64,000 nt of DNA from the NCBI GenBank assembly GCA_021397835.1, contig JAJFZO010000230.1, positions 4,148,001 to 4,212,000 of the forward strand, given 5' to 3'. Both the position numbers and the translations under genes were made by a program. Position 1 is the stretch's first letter, and each line of letters opens with the position of its first letter. Source of the DNA: Moringa oleifera. Taxonomy: Eukaryota > Streptophyta > Magnoliopsida > Brassicales > Moringaceae. Under the pieces are notes generated by a model. The model was not told the origin of the DNA and did not search any database. It saw only the letters and a program-made list of their open reading frames with translations. Shown in pieces: positions 53,616 to 64,000 of this stretch.

Positions 53616-54302
53616 ATGAGTAAGCGAAAGCAGCCAGACTCAAAATCTGATTCTCTATCAGAACATGAGCGGAAACTATATGACGCGATCCGGGGTAAGC
53701 AAGATATGGGTATCTGGACAAGGGACCTGAAACGGGAAACCAACCTCCCAGATAATGTGGTCAATAAATCACTGAAGTCACTTCAGGCCAAGAACATGAT
53801 TAAAGAGGTTGTGAACATCCAAAATAAAGGGAGGAAACACTTTATGGCAGTGGAGTTTGAACCATCAAAGGAAATCACTGGTGGGGCATGGTATGTTGAT
53901 GGAAATCTTGATACTTCTTTCATAAAGGAATTGAAAAATGTTTGTATCAGGTTGATAAATGGGCAAAAGGTTGCCACTTTGGAAGGGGTTGCAGATGTGA
54001 TAAGGAATAAAGTTGCTCAGGTTCCATTGACAAAACCACAAGTTGAAGAGATCCTGAAGTCTCTGGTGTTGGATAATGAGGTCATGGAAGTGAGGAGCAC
54101 TGGGACTGGGGAGTTTGCTTCGATTCCAGTAGGGAGAGTTTGTTATAAATGTAAAAGTGTTAGTAGCACAGGAGGTGAACCAAAAATAGGGACCCTCAGT
54201 TCTATTCCATGTGGAGTTTGTCCCATGCTAAGTCAGTGTACACCTGATGGTATAATCTCCCCAGTAACCTGTGTATACTATAAAAAGTGGCTTGACTTTT
54301 AG
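53616..54302 (+). CDS. RPC6: DNA-directed RNA polymerase III subunit RPC6 (RPC34/POLR3F type)
   Basis: This is a subunit of the RPC3-RPC6-RPC7 initiation subcomplex of RNA polymerase III, which makes tRNA and 5S rRNA. The coding frame is uninterrupted: 687 nt, 228 aa, from MSKRKQPDSKSD to VYYKKWLDF. Two winged-helix domains are visible, about residues 14-85 (LSEHERKLYDAIRGKQDMGI) and about 90-155 (GNLDTSFIKELKNVC onwards). At the C-terminus cysteines near 199, 202, 208 and 219 form PCGVCPMLSQC and ISPVTC. This is the C-x2-C-x5-C-x10-C spacing that binds a 4Fe-4S cluster in human POLR3F. An extra CYKC pair lies before it. An in-frame upstream ATG at 53577 would add METALIILFIWIG if the earlier splice acceptor is used. 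The MSK start is preferred because the family begins with a short charged segment. Confidence 0.93.
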   Translation: MSKRKQPDSKSDSLSEHERKLYDAIRGKQDMGIWTRDLKRETNLPDNVVNKSLKSLQAKNMIKEVVNIQNKGRKHFMAVEFEPSKEITGGAWYVDGNLDTSFIKELKNVCIRLINGQKVATLEGVADVIRNKVAQVPLTKPQVEEILKSLVLDNEVMEVRSTGTGEFASIPVGRVCYKCKSVSSTGGEPKIGTLSSIPCGVCPMLSQCTPDGIISPVTCVYYKKWLDF

Positions 54303-56738
54303 TTTGTTTTATCTTCTACCTGAATATATGATTTGGTTTGCAGAATTTAACCGGGAAAGAATATGAGTTTGGAGTACACTAAACGGCATAAACAAACACC
54401 TTTCTTGTTTGTCTTGTAGGTTATGCATTATTGTTTGAGAAGTTCCATATGTTTTTATGGTTAGGAAAATTACAGAGGCTGTCTAGAGAATCTGGTTCTA
54501 GTGTAGTATATACAATTGAAGGTATTGTCAGGTGGCAAGAGTGGATAGGACACTGGATACGATTCTGTCTCTTTCAGTGTACAATGGAGAGGAGGGGGGG
54601 AGGGGAGGGGAGGAAGGACTGTGGCATTCTTTGCACCCGCGGAAGGAACAAAATTAATTAATAAATGTTTGATAGAAGAAATAGATTGATGACTATACTA
54701 GTGTTGTTCCTTTGTTCTTTAAGATTGCTTTTTCCCCATTTTTAATTACAATTTCTAATATGGGTGTAATTTAAAAATGAATAAGAACATTTTTTGCCTC
54801 TCAAAATTTAATATAAGTTAAAAATGAATAAGAACATTTTTGCCTCTCAAAATTTATTATGTATTAGCTTAACCAGGCTGCAGGAGTAGGAGATGAAAAT
54901 AGTCTGTAAGTGCTGGCTTGGTGTTGTTGTTGCTTTTGATGAAAATGGTGACCCACCACAGTGGGCCAGACTGACTTTAGAGGCAGGAACATCTGCCCTT
55001 GTTTGATGAATATTTTATTATTTGTTGGCTGCTCCTAATGCCATAAATATCGCGGTCAATGTGTACATATGATAATGAGCATAGGCAATCCTATGCACAT
55101 TTTCTCATGCAATTCATTGGTAAGAATGTTATCTATCACAGGTTAACAGGAGAATTACGAAGTCCATCACAAATTAACAGGAGAATTATCTCTTTCTGGA
55201 ATCCATGAGGCAAGTCCATAGGTTTTCTTGAAAGAAAATGTTTTGTTTATACAGATCAGTCTAACATTAGAATGTTCTTCTGAAATTACCCTTTTGTTGT
55301 CTATCGGTATATGTCATCATGATGGTTTAGTTGTACAAAGACATTATCAGTTTAATCCACTGTGCTGTAAGTGTGTTCGCAAGCCGTTAATGGATGTTGC
55401 ATGGTTGTGCCAATCCTATCTAATTCATGATGTTTAATTGTTGAGCTGACTGATGGGTGCAGTATTCATGAATCGGATTCCGAACTTTGAAGTATTGAAT
55501 GTGCAGTCATTTCACAGGTTCTGGTTAGAGAGCTGGTTTGCGTTCTGCTCTTTGTCTCTGTTGTTTAAAGCCACTTTACTGTGACTGTAGGCTTTTGGTT
55601 TATGAACTTCAGATGACCAATCTTCACATGTTTCTTTTCGAAAATTTTAAACGCACCAGGGAGCAATGTCTTAATGATTGTTCCAAATTGCAGGGAGATA
55701 AAAGAAAGGTCATTGGCAATGAAATGGTGTAGAGCAACTTGTGTAATCGAAACTAGTGTTTTTGTGATTAGAATAGCAGAATGCATACATCCACAGCCAT
55801 AGCAAATTGGAAAAGCTGGTCTAAAATAAAGAAAAAAAAGGCAGAAAGAGCTGAAAAGAAGATGAGAGGATTGTTGAGAAAGTATTTGGAACTTGGATCT
55901 TTTTTGGAGAGCATTCATCATAAATGATAGAAAGTAAAACTATGGTAAACAAATTGGATCGCAATCATGCCATGCTCTGGAATCACTAACACTAAAATAA
56001 TAAATAAAAAAAATCCCAATGCCTGTCCAATAATTTGAAGAGCTGAAATCAAATCTGACATTTATGTAAAAAGATAGTCAAATTGTATTATTGTTTAACA
56101 TAAAATCTTTATAAGTTCAACAATATTATCCTAGCATTTAATTCACCAAGGACCTAATCAAGCCTTCCCAAAACAGGTGTTAGCGCATGACATACCATGA
56201 AACTTTCCAGAAATTTTTAAAAACAAAAATTGGAACTTTCTGAGATTGATCAAGTAAATTCTTAAAAGCATTTCATATAAGTGATTTAACTCAAATCGCA
56301 ATGATTTTGAGAGAAGCAATGAAATGATCATGTTTGCAACTTATCAATTTAATTTAACAATCATATATACAATGACATTAATTTGAAGATCAAATCACCT
56401 TAATTCTAAACCTTTCAAAAAAATGAAGTTGACTTAGAATTACAGTAAAAAAAAATAACTTGGAAAAAAAATACAAATATTGCCTTGAAATATTTTTTTC
56501 TTAATTCTTATTTTTAGCTTTTGTATTTCTATGTTCTCGATTCTAAATATTATTTCTACATCTAAATAACTGTAATTTCATGTTTTTTCTTCTTCAATTT
56601 GAATGAAATAAAAATTGGATTTTTATTATAGCAAATGTTAAATAATTATAATTTAAATTATTTTAAAATAATTTAAAGAGAAATAGAACTAACATCATGA
56701 TATTTTCAATTTTATCAAAATTAATTTTGCATATGTGT

Positions 56739-56772
<34 letters not shown>

Positions 56773-57000
56773 TATTACAAATTTCGATAACATACTATAC
56801 ATATTAATCATTAAATTTATAAATCTAAAGTAACAAAACATTAATGCTACCATGATGAATTAAAAATGATCAAAAATCAACATTCAATGAATTTAACTTG
56901 ATGCTTTTATAAAGTATGAATTGCATATGGCTGAATGCTTATATGTGAGGCTGCAAGCAATGAAAAATTAAAATTGTTTATTATTTATTCTTTCTCGCCT
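54303..57000. other. RPC6 3' UTR, then intergenic DNA with small tandem duplications
   Basis: The RPC6 3' UTR probably extends to about 54660-54760. It includes a G-run cluster at 54591-54616. Short tandem duplications follow at 54771-54856 and 55134-55189. From 54880 to 55930 the DNA is moderately complex, with unrecognised frames on both strands (118 codons minus at 55565-55921). From 56000 to 57000 it is AT-rich with an (AC)n(AT)n run at about 56737-56770. Confidence 0.5.
54591..54616 (+). other. G-quadruplex-type G-run cluster
   Basis: A run of seven G is followed by two runs of four G, each separated by single A, with GG on both sides. This fits four G-tracts with one-base loops. It lies about 290 nt after the RPC6 stop codon, on the sense strand. 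Confidence 0.75.
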
Positions 57001-57059
57001 CCAACAAAAGCAAAGCAACCACTGCTCTCTCCTCCTCCTTCCTCAACTTCACAAGCAAA

Positions 57060-57345
57060 AGAGTGTGTGCTTACATAAACATGATCAACAAATCAAATCC
57101 ATTTTTAATATTTCACACCCTAATGAAGCAAGAAAGACACTGTTTCAAGTTTCGCTTGTTGCTGGGAATCTCTCTGAAACAAAAGAAACAGAGACCCAGA
57201 ACTTTGAAAGAGACATTCACACTGTTGCTTTTTGAAGGAAATCTTATTACCAGAGAAGCCTTTCTTGCTTCCATGAATGATGTGTTAAACATCCACAGGG
57301 GAAAGGAATCCACCACTTCATCTGCTGGTAATCAAAGTTAAACGC
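57060..57345. other. Unassigned moderately complex stretch with frames on both strands
   Basis: A 92-codon plus frame (57063-57341, containing EGNLITREAFLASMNDVLNI) and a 67-codon minus frame (57113-57316) overlap. Neither is recognised. A plus donor-like GCTG|GTAATC and a minus acceptor-like GATTACCAG lie at the right side. If the minus-strand gene from 57.9 kb is real, this may be part of its transcript. Confidence 0.25.
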
Positions 57346-57652
57346 ACCAAATAAAAAGGAAAACACATTACTAAAACCAATAAAGCCTCAAATCCGAAAA
57401 TTTGTTAAAATGGAAAAAGAAAATGATCTGGATCTGGAATGGAACTAGTGAAGGAATGAACTGCTTCAAATACTTAAACCTCATTGCTCACAAGCATCAC
57501 TAAGGTCCTTTCCCATTTAAAATCCCTCACAGTAAATCTCTTGGATCCGAACAGCCAATAAACCTTTCACACAATGTGCAAAAAATTTCTTTCCTTTTCT
57601 TATAATCTGTTTTCTCAGAAACCAAGCAGAGGACTAGAAGAAGAAAAAGAGA

Positions 57653-57751
57653 GGAAGGGAGTCAGAAATCTCGTGTGGAAAATACCGCTCATAGCACCAA
57701 ACATCGCAATGTGGCGCTGCGTTAGAACAACAAATTTCATCATTCTCTTCC
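57653..57751 (-). ncRNA. Candidate box C/D snoRNA (overlaps a 42-codon ORF)
   Basis: On the minus strand a perfect box C, ATGATGA (57743-57737), and a box D, CTGA (57665-57662), are about 70 nt apart. The flanks, GGAAGAGA before box C and CTCCCTTCC after box D, can pair at seven of eight positions with one unpaired base. This is the terminal stem expected for a C/D snoRNA. Weak inner boxes may be CTAA (D') and GCGATG (C'). No rRNA target is known to me for the guide before box D. The same sequence also opens a frame of 42 codons (57743-57615) starting MMKFVVLTQRHIAMFGAMSG, so a short protein is an alternative. Confidence 0.38.
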
Positions 57752-57812
57752 ATTCATTCTCAAAGAACCGAAAAAAACAAATCAGTAAAGCAAAGAAAAA
57801 AAGAGAGAAAAG

Positions 57813-57909
57813 AAACCCTAACTACCATGCTAGGGTTTTACTGGAAGTAGAGGCGGTGCTCGATTGGTCGATGCCTTCCCCTAACTGTGAGGAAAGACAA
57901 GGCTTTATA
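57813..57909 (-). promoter_or_regulatory. Putative minus-strand promoter: TATA box and paired telo-boxes
   Basis: TATAAA lies at 57909-57904 on the minus strand. Expected transcription would start near 57875. Two telo-boxes in opposite orientation follow, TAGGGTTTT on plus at 57831-57839 and AAACCCTAA on plus at 57813-57821. Telo-boxes near the start site are typical of plant genes for ribosomal proteins, translation factors and snoRNAs. Confidence 0.5.
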
Positions 57910-57959
57910 GTAACGAGGATTTCAGGGCTGTACCTGTTGCCCTAATGTTTCTGAACAAA

Positions 57960-59700
57960 GCTTAATTAGCAAATACATTCTTATAAAATAAGATTAAGAT
58001 AAATCAACCGCAATCCATATGATACTATATTACTCAATAAAAATTGCATACAAATATAAAAATATATTATTTTAAAAAATGTTGATATTAATAAATTTTA
58101 ACATATTTAAAATTAGATTTTAGATTTGTATCGGAAATTAAATTCTTTATATATTTTTCTAATTCTTAATTGATATACTTTAAATTCATTTTCATATTTG
58201 AAGGTATTAAAAATATAATTTAAATTCTTAATTTAATGGTAAACTTTATTTAAAATGTTTTGAATTTTAAAACCAAATATACTTTAGTTTAATTTTTTAA
58301 AATTTTAAAATATTATCTATGACTATATCCATTACTTACTTCATGAATTTGATGTTTAAACTGGTCAATCTTTATAATCATAATTTTAAAAGTTTTATTT
58401 ATATAACTTTAATTTTAATTTTTGTTTGAAATTGATGCAAAATTTGTATTTAATTTTTAATTTAATAATAAAATTGGTCTTAAGCTGTTGAGTTCTATAA
58501 ATAAATAAGTTGATTAACTAAAATTGAGTGTACTTGTGAATGAAAAAAAAAAGTTAAATTTTGTTTTTGGTGTGAAAAAAGAATGATAAAGTTAATTTTT
58601 GAACAAAATATAAATTTAATTTCATTTTTTAAGTGTAAAAAATAATTAGTTTATAAATAATTTTCTATTTATCAATAAATTGTTTTTATTTATACTTTTA
58701 AACCCTTTTTTTTAACAACTGCCACAAAGTAGTAATTATTTAACAAAAATTACAGAAAAAATATTATACAAATTTTATGATGTATCTAATTTTGTCCATC
58801 AAATATCAATTTGAATTTCTACTATTAAATATCTAATATTGCTCCTTTTATTTCATTTAAGTTTATAATTGTCTCTTAAATGTTGTTTTTAAAATGTAAT
58901 TTATGAAAAATATAAATATATTTGATTAAAAAATACTTAATACTAATTGTATTTTCTAAACAAATCAATCAATTACTGATTATGTACATTTTTTTTCTTG
59001 TAACAAAAAGACTATTTAAAATAACAATAACAGGCATTTACATAATTTAATATTTACAACATCAATATATTAAAATTTTATATTATAAGTTATAATGTGC
59101 AAATATAATTGATATGATAAAATATGATATTAGTTCGAAAACTCAAAAGTTTTTTAAAACTAGTCAACCATAATTGTAAGAAAGGTAATCTAAAAGTAGA
59201 TATAAATAGTATATTTTAATTTAAAATTTGTGGTTTTAATTTAAATTTTTATTAAAAACTTAAAAATTAAAAATACCCAAAAATTGAAGATTTTATGTAA
59301 ATTTAACTTAGAATTTTACATATACGTAAAAAAATATTTAACTTATGATTAAAAAATTTAAAATTTTTTGAGTATTGAAAATAAATTTTTAAAAATTTTA
59401 AACAATCAAAAATTTATAAAAAATAGTTTATTAATAAAAATTTATTGAAATTATTTTTTAGATATTTTAATCACAAAAAATACATTAATTTTTTATAGAT
59501 ATTTGAGTCAAAATTTAAATTGAAAAAATTTAATACATAATAAAAAATTAAAACTATAATATTTAAATGAAAATCCAAACAAAATTCAAAGTTTTTTTTT
59601 TTCTGATTTACCTTAATATTTTTAACTCTTGATGATTACCAAAATTAACCTGAGGAAGTAAAAAAAATCTCACCTATTTTATATTTTCCCCTTAGTAAAC
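57960..59700. other. AT-rich intergenic DNA
   Basis: No gene, ordered repeat or signal was seen. The DNA is A/T-dominated between the minus promoter at 57.9 kb and the 3' end of the CESA gene. Confidence 0.65.
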
Positions 59701-59719
59701 AGAAGTGGCATTCTTGGTT

Positions 59720-60216
59720 ACCTATGTTTCTTTTCCCTTTGGTACCATGCACACCAACTTCCTGAGTAAAGTTTCAGAGAATGGGTTGAGAGAATTGCAG
59801 AAACCAATCAGCAGATAGAGAGAGAGAGAGAGAGAGAAGAAAACATTTTGCTTCATTATTCCATTGAGAGCATGTAGTAATAGTACAGAGAGGAAGCAAT
59901 AAAACCAATACAGAATCGAACTTAAGCTCTGAAAATAATTGATGAAACCAAACATGGCCAACCGTGTATCACTCTTTCGTATGAAGTCCCTTATTTTTTA
60001 AGCAACGGGAATATAAATTATGAATAAAACTAACCCTACATTCTTCCCAAGATCAGCCTTATCTTCACACCTCCAACCCAAAAAAATCAGATCGAAACAG
60101 ACCCCATGTTGTTTATATCTACACATACCACGCCAGGATTTTCCTCTAAGGTTCCTGGAGGAGACAGGTTCTCTACATGCAACCCAAACCGGATAATTCT
60201 CGTATGCATTTTGCTT
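59720..60216 (-). other. CESA 3' UTR region with (GA)n tract
   Basis: The stretch after the CESA stop (60217) is less AT-rich to about 59720, as expected of a 3' UTR. A GA microsatellite lies at 59815-59837 (CU-rich in the RNA). The exact poly(A) site is not clear. Confidence 0.45.
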
Positions 60217-63200
60217 TTAGTCGCAATCCAACCCACAAACTTCTAAAATAATGCCATCTTTAGAGACGAATGGATTGACTCGAGCCCATAGAAGTGAGAA
60301 GATGGAGGCTAGAAGTATGGACCAGACGACAATGATGGTGGGGAGTCTGTCTTGTTTCCCCATCAATCCCTTGAGGAACGGGTAAAGATGGACAATGACC
60401 CATAAGGCGAAGAACAGCTTGCCGAAGAGAGGACCCCATGAGTCGTAGCCGTTACTGATGGCATCTGCAACCCCAACTATGACTCCGATTATATTCATGA
60501 TCAACAAGGTCATGGGAGGGATCAATAAAGATGTCCACTTGAATATGTAGAGCTCAGAAAACTCCCCATCATCTGCTGCTTTAGAGGTAACAGTGAAGTT
60601 TGTGTTAACTCCAGCTATTACCTTAAGCAGACCCTGGAAAAGGGCAAACAGATGCGAGGAAGCACCACCAATCACCCAGAACTGCTCGTTTCTCCACCAG
60701 TCATGTATGCCAACACCTCCCCACTGCATTTCCAGAATACCAGTCGCAGCAATGGATATGAAGAGGGCCATGAAAACAAGACTCGCATAGTTGCTAATCT
60801 GCGAGACAGCGAAAATAGCATTAGCTGAAAGACTTGTAACGAATCAATCGTGCTGATTTTTGATGAATTTGTGATCTCAGAACACTCATGTAATATATAG
60901 TTCATAGAGACACAACCAACCTCGGGTACTATGAACTTCCCGGTGAGAAGACAGATCGCTGGCAATGCACAGTAGGCAATTAAGGGAATGGACGTGAGGG
61001 GATACACAACTGAGTTTATGTAGGAAAAGCGCTCCAACCATTTCAAGCCGCATCCGTAACCATACCATATAGGGCAGTGCCTGCTCAACAAAATCTCAAC
61101 AGATCCTAAAGCCCATCGCAGAACCTGGTGCAATCGATCTGAGAGGTTTATGGGGGCTGAACCTTTAAATGCAGGCCTTTTCGGTATGCAATATACTGAT
61201 CGCCAACCATGGCAGTGCATTTTGAAACCTGTTAGAATATCCTCTGTAACTGAGCCGTAAATCCATCCAACCTGGAGGATAAATTAGATTAGTCAACAAG
61301 GCCATTAACCAAAATTTATTAGCAAGAGTATCTGATGTGCTGCTCACCTCTTTTCCCCATTCTGTCTTGTCTTCATAACCACAGCTAATGACATGTATGG
61401 CTTCTTTCAACAGTGATGCAGAACTTGCTCCTCTCAGAATTCCACCATCTTCCATAAGTGTAGAAGCTATAAACACAGGTGACTGCCCAAATTTTTTCTC
61501 AAATTTACTTTGTGGCATGGATGACTTTTCATTGTCTACACCTGCAACCAAAGTTCCATAATTCAGTAAACATCGTAAAATAACAATTAACCAGATGAGA
61601 GGATTAGATCAAACAACTATATCGGCCAATTTGAAGTGACTTCTTACCTTCAATTCCTTCCTCGATATTGTCAAGGGCATGTATCTGCTTGGATGCCTCC
61701 TTATTCTTTATCTTTTTCTCATTTGACTTTCCTTTTTTGTTCTTCTTTTTTGATCTGCAGCAACAGCAGCACCATCTCGGCCAACAGTTACACGTCTTGA
61801 CAGGGGGCTTCTTCTTTTTGGGGGCATCATATCCATACAGTGCCTGCCTCCTGAAGACACACCCAGTTCCCACATAAATAGGTCCTTGAATCCCGTCCAG
61901 CCCTTTCATATTGATCTGTATTTGCAAGTAGAAAGACATTAATTTTTCACCGTGTATGTGTGCATGCTCAATTTGTCAATATTTGCAGAAAGTTTACGTA
62001 CATCAAAAAATACGACATTGCGATTTGAGTAACGGTCGTGACGATCAATCCCGTCGAACCTTTGAGGGAACTGCACGTAACAGATTTTCTTCCCTGATAT
62101 TGGATCCATCATGAAACACATGGCTTCACGAAGTGCCTTGCTGTTGTTTATATAATGATCACAATCAACATTCAGGAGGTAAGGTGCGTTTGAGATGATT
62201 GCCGACACCCGCACCTGATTAACAACAGATAAATGAATGGTAAGACACAACGGATAAACAGTCGAAGGGCAAAGAAATGCCGAAACAAGTAGGGAGAAAA
62301 AGAGAGAGACATACCAAAGCATTCATGGCCCCTGCTTTTTTATGGTGATCAAATCCTGGTCTCTTCTCACGAGATACATAGACTAAGCGAGGTAATTCAT
62401 TTCCTTCAACATCACGAACACCATTGTGGCCCAGGAAAACCTTTAAAAGGATGTGGTTAAGTCAAGATGCAGAACTTCTTGCATTTGAAAAGAATAATCT
62501 AGCTGGAAGAACAATCAATTACCTGAATCATTCCAGGATGATCCCTGACATTGTTCCCTGGCCACGGAGTTCCATCCTGCATTGTCCAACCCTCCTCAGG
62601 AACCTTCTGTGCCATGGCAACCAAACCGTTTATTCGTACTTTGAACTCCTCGTATTCCCTCTGTACAGACATATCAACAACAAGAATTACAAATATCCTC
62701 ATTAGGTATCCCGCCAGAAATGTTCTAAATCTTTGATAGCTACGAAGCCTCCTTATCTTCTTATCCAACATCATGGCTTCTTTTCCTGCTGCTTAATGAT
62801 TGGTAAATTCTTCTCCGAATGGAAACTTTCACTGAAAAAACCAAAAAGGTAAAGAAGCAAACCTTCATGGCACGTCGTTCCCTGATAAATGATGGATCCA
62901 CTTTGTCTTTCAAATAGTCAACCTTCTGAGCAAAATACCATTCTGGAGCCCGAGGTTCAATGCTGAACTTCTTGCAAAACGGGACCCATTTTCTCGCAAA
63001 CTCAGATGTCTCAGAGAGGGCTTCGAAAGTCAGCATGGCAGCACCATCATCAGAGACATAGCAAGCAACCTTATCAACTGGATAATCAACTGCCAAAATT
63101 GACAGAACCGTGTTTGCAGTGATGAGTGGAGGCTCTTTCATCGGATCAACTGTACTTACAAATATGTCTATATCTGCCAACTCGGATGGCTTTCCTTCTT

Positions 63201-64000
63201 TTTCATACCTAAGGAAATTTTAATTCTTAATGAATAACAGCTCCGCAAAAAATCTCAGAGAGAGGGAGAGAGAGAGATAGAGAGAAAGAAAGAGAGGGAA
63301 CCTTAATGACAATCGATCCAGGTATGTTTCTCGCACAATAGGAAACCATTTTGGGAACTGATCCAATATCCATGAAACAGCAAACCATATTTCACAGATA
63401 ACTGATGTTAGCCACAATCCATAAGCATCATTGACTGGATGGAGAATTCTATAGTGAAAGAAGAGGCCAAGAATCACAAGCCGGAGCAAGATTATCAATC
63501 TGTACGGACTAATCTTACTAGAAGAGATTGGTAATTTCCTTGAAAGTGGTTGCCTGCCTTCATCCATCCTATAGGAAGATGATAAGCATTAGGTCATCTT
63601 AAATTAAACAAGTATAATGCATGAATTACAGAGTATATATTGAAGAATGAACAACAATTCTTAATTCAGGAATCTAAGTGAAGGACGAGTTTGCTAATAT
63701 TGATACCATTGCCCATTGATGACTTCTGAAGATCAGCCAACAGTTTCTAGCTTTTTTCTTAGCCCAAGAAACCACAAATGGGACCTAACATATGATTGAG
63801 CTCCTAAGGATCAAACGAGTACGGACCAAGCGATATGATATTTCAAGAGGAATGGATAAAATGCACCTACATGGGCAAATCTGGATCATGGGATTCATCT
63901 CCATCCTTGTTTCCGCCATCATCTCCTCCTGGATGTCTAACCACCTGAAGTTTTTCATTCTGTTTTTTCTTCCACTCCTCCATTCTTTCCTTCCATGCAA
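60217..64000 (-). CDS. CESA: Cellulose synthase catalytic subunit, CESA6 clade (5' end outside window)
   Basis: This GT2 glycosyltransferase polymerises UDP-glucose into cellulose in the plasma membrane rosette. Ten exons lie in the window (minus): 64000-63871 (cut), 63568-63302, 63208-62863, 62660-62523, 62440-62315, 62214-62002, 61915-61648, 61541-61348, 61271-60921, 60798-60217. They give about 870 residues without damage. Of a usual length near 1090, about 220 N-terminal residues, including the RING-type zinc finger, are missing. Visible in order: N-terminal membrane helices ([20 protein letters not shown]), DDGAAM, the plant-conserved region, DCDHY, a Cys/Lys-rich class-specific region ([14 protein letters not shown]), TEDILTG, QVLRW, then six C-terminal helices and the end EVCGLDCD. 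The catalytic D, D, D, QxxRW set is complete. SKQIHAL in the class-specific region, [12 protein letters not shown] and the CGLDC-type end favour the primary-wall CESA2/5/6/9 clade. Confidence 0.96.

Noticed and set aside
53783..53977. 64-codon antisense frame within RPC6
   Set aside because: It is a shadow of the RPC6 coding sequence without own signals.
60593..62736. Plus-strand frames and shifted minus frames across the CESA gene
   Set aside because: All overlap CESA exons whose true frame is fixed by conserved motifs and splice phases.
63785..64000. 71-codon minus frame beginning [10 protein letters not shown]
   Set aside because: It is a shifted reading of the cut CESA exon; the true frame reads [16 protein letters not shown].
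11659..64000. Idea of a functional cluster of RNA-related genes (PTB, Alba, L3, RPC6, candidate snoRNA)
   Set aside because: The genes have separate promoters and both orientations, with cellulose synthase and SDH6 among them. Chance grouping explains it, since such genes are common.
1..64000. CRISPR arrays, bacterial defence systems, viral or organelle insertions
   Set aside because: No regular repeat-spacer structure, no viral replication or capsid-like frames and no organelle gene was seen; the sequence is a plant nuclear region.

Overview
This is nuclear DNA from a flowering plant, probably a woody core eudicot. The species cannot be fixed from sequence alone. The evidence is very AT-rich intergenic DNA, multi-exon genes with GT-AG introns and frequent leader introns, and plant-only gene types (cellulose synthase, plant complex II subunit SDH6). 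Five complete protein-coding genes and one gene cut by the window edge can be rebuilt exon by exon. All keep an open frame across every junction, with no frameshift or internal stop.

Layout: 1-11 kb is an AT-rich desert with a decayed tRNA-Asn-like sequence at 10.5 kb. At 11.7-18.7 kb (minus) lies a polypyrimidine tract-binding protein of the plant PTB3 type, with four RRMs, 14 coding exons and a 14-nt microexon. At 18.9-29.2 kb is repeat-rich DNA with hairpins, a decayed transposon-like coding stretch and diverged tandem repeats. At 29.6-34 kb (plus) is an Alba-domain protein with an RGG tail. At 37.5-40.3 kb (minus) is ribosomal protein L3, 389 codons, with TATA box and telo-box. At 42.6-46.9 kb (minus) is a short protein best matched to SDH6. 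At 49.9-54.3 kb (plus) is RNA polymerase III subunit RPC6, with an uninterrupted coding frame behind a long spliced leader. At 57.6-57.9 kb (minus) is a candidate small RNA or short-ORF gene with a TATA box and telo-boxes. At 60.2-64 kb (minus) are the last ten exons of a CESA6-clade cellulose synthase, whose 5' end lies beyond the window.

There is no operon logic here; the genes are independent housekeeping units. Two patterns run across them. Leader introns end 0-11 nt before the start codon in at least four genes. (CU)n tracts sit just after 5' splice sites in the PTB, Alba, L3 and CESA genes. The PTB case is notable because PTB proteins bind CU-rich RNA. The most novel candidate is the box C/D-like element or 42-codon ORF at 57.6-57.75 kb. 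I saw no CRISPR array, viral insertion, organelle insertion or intact mobile element.
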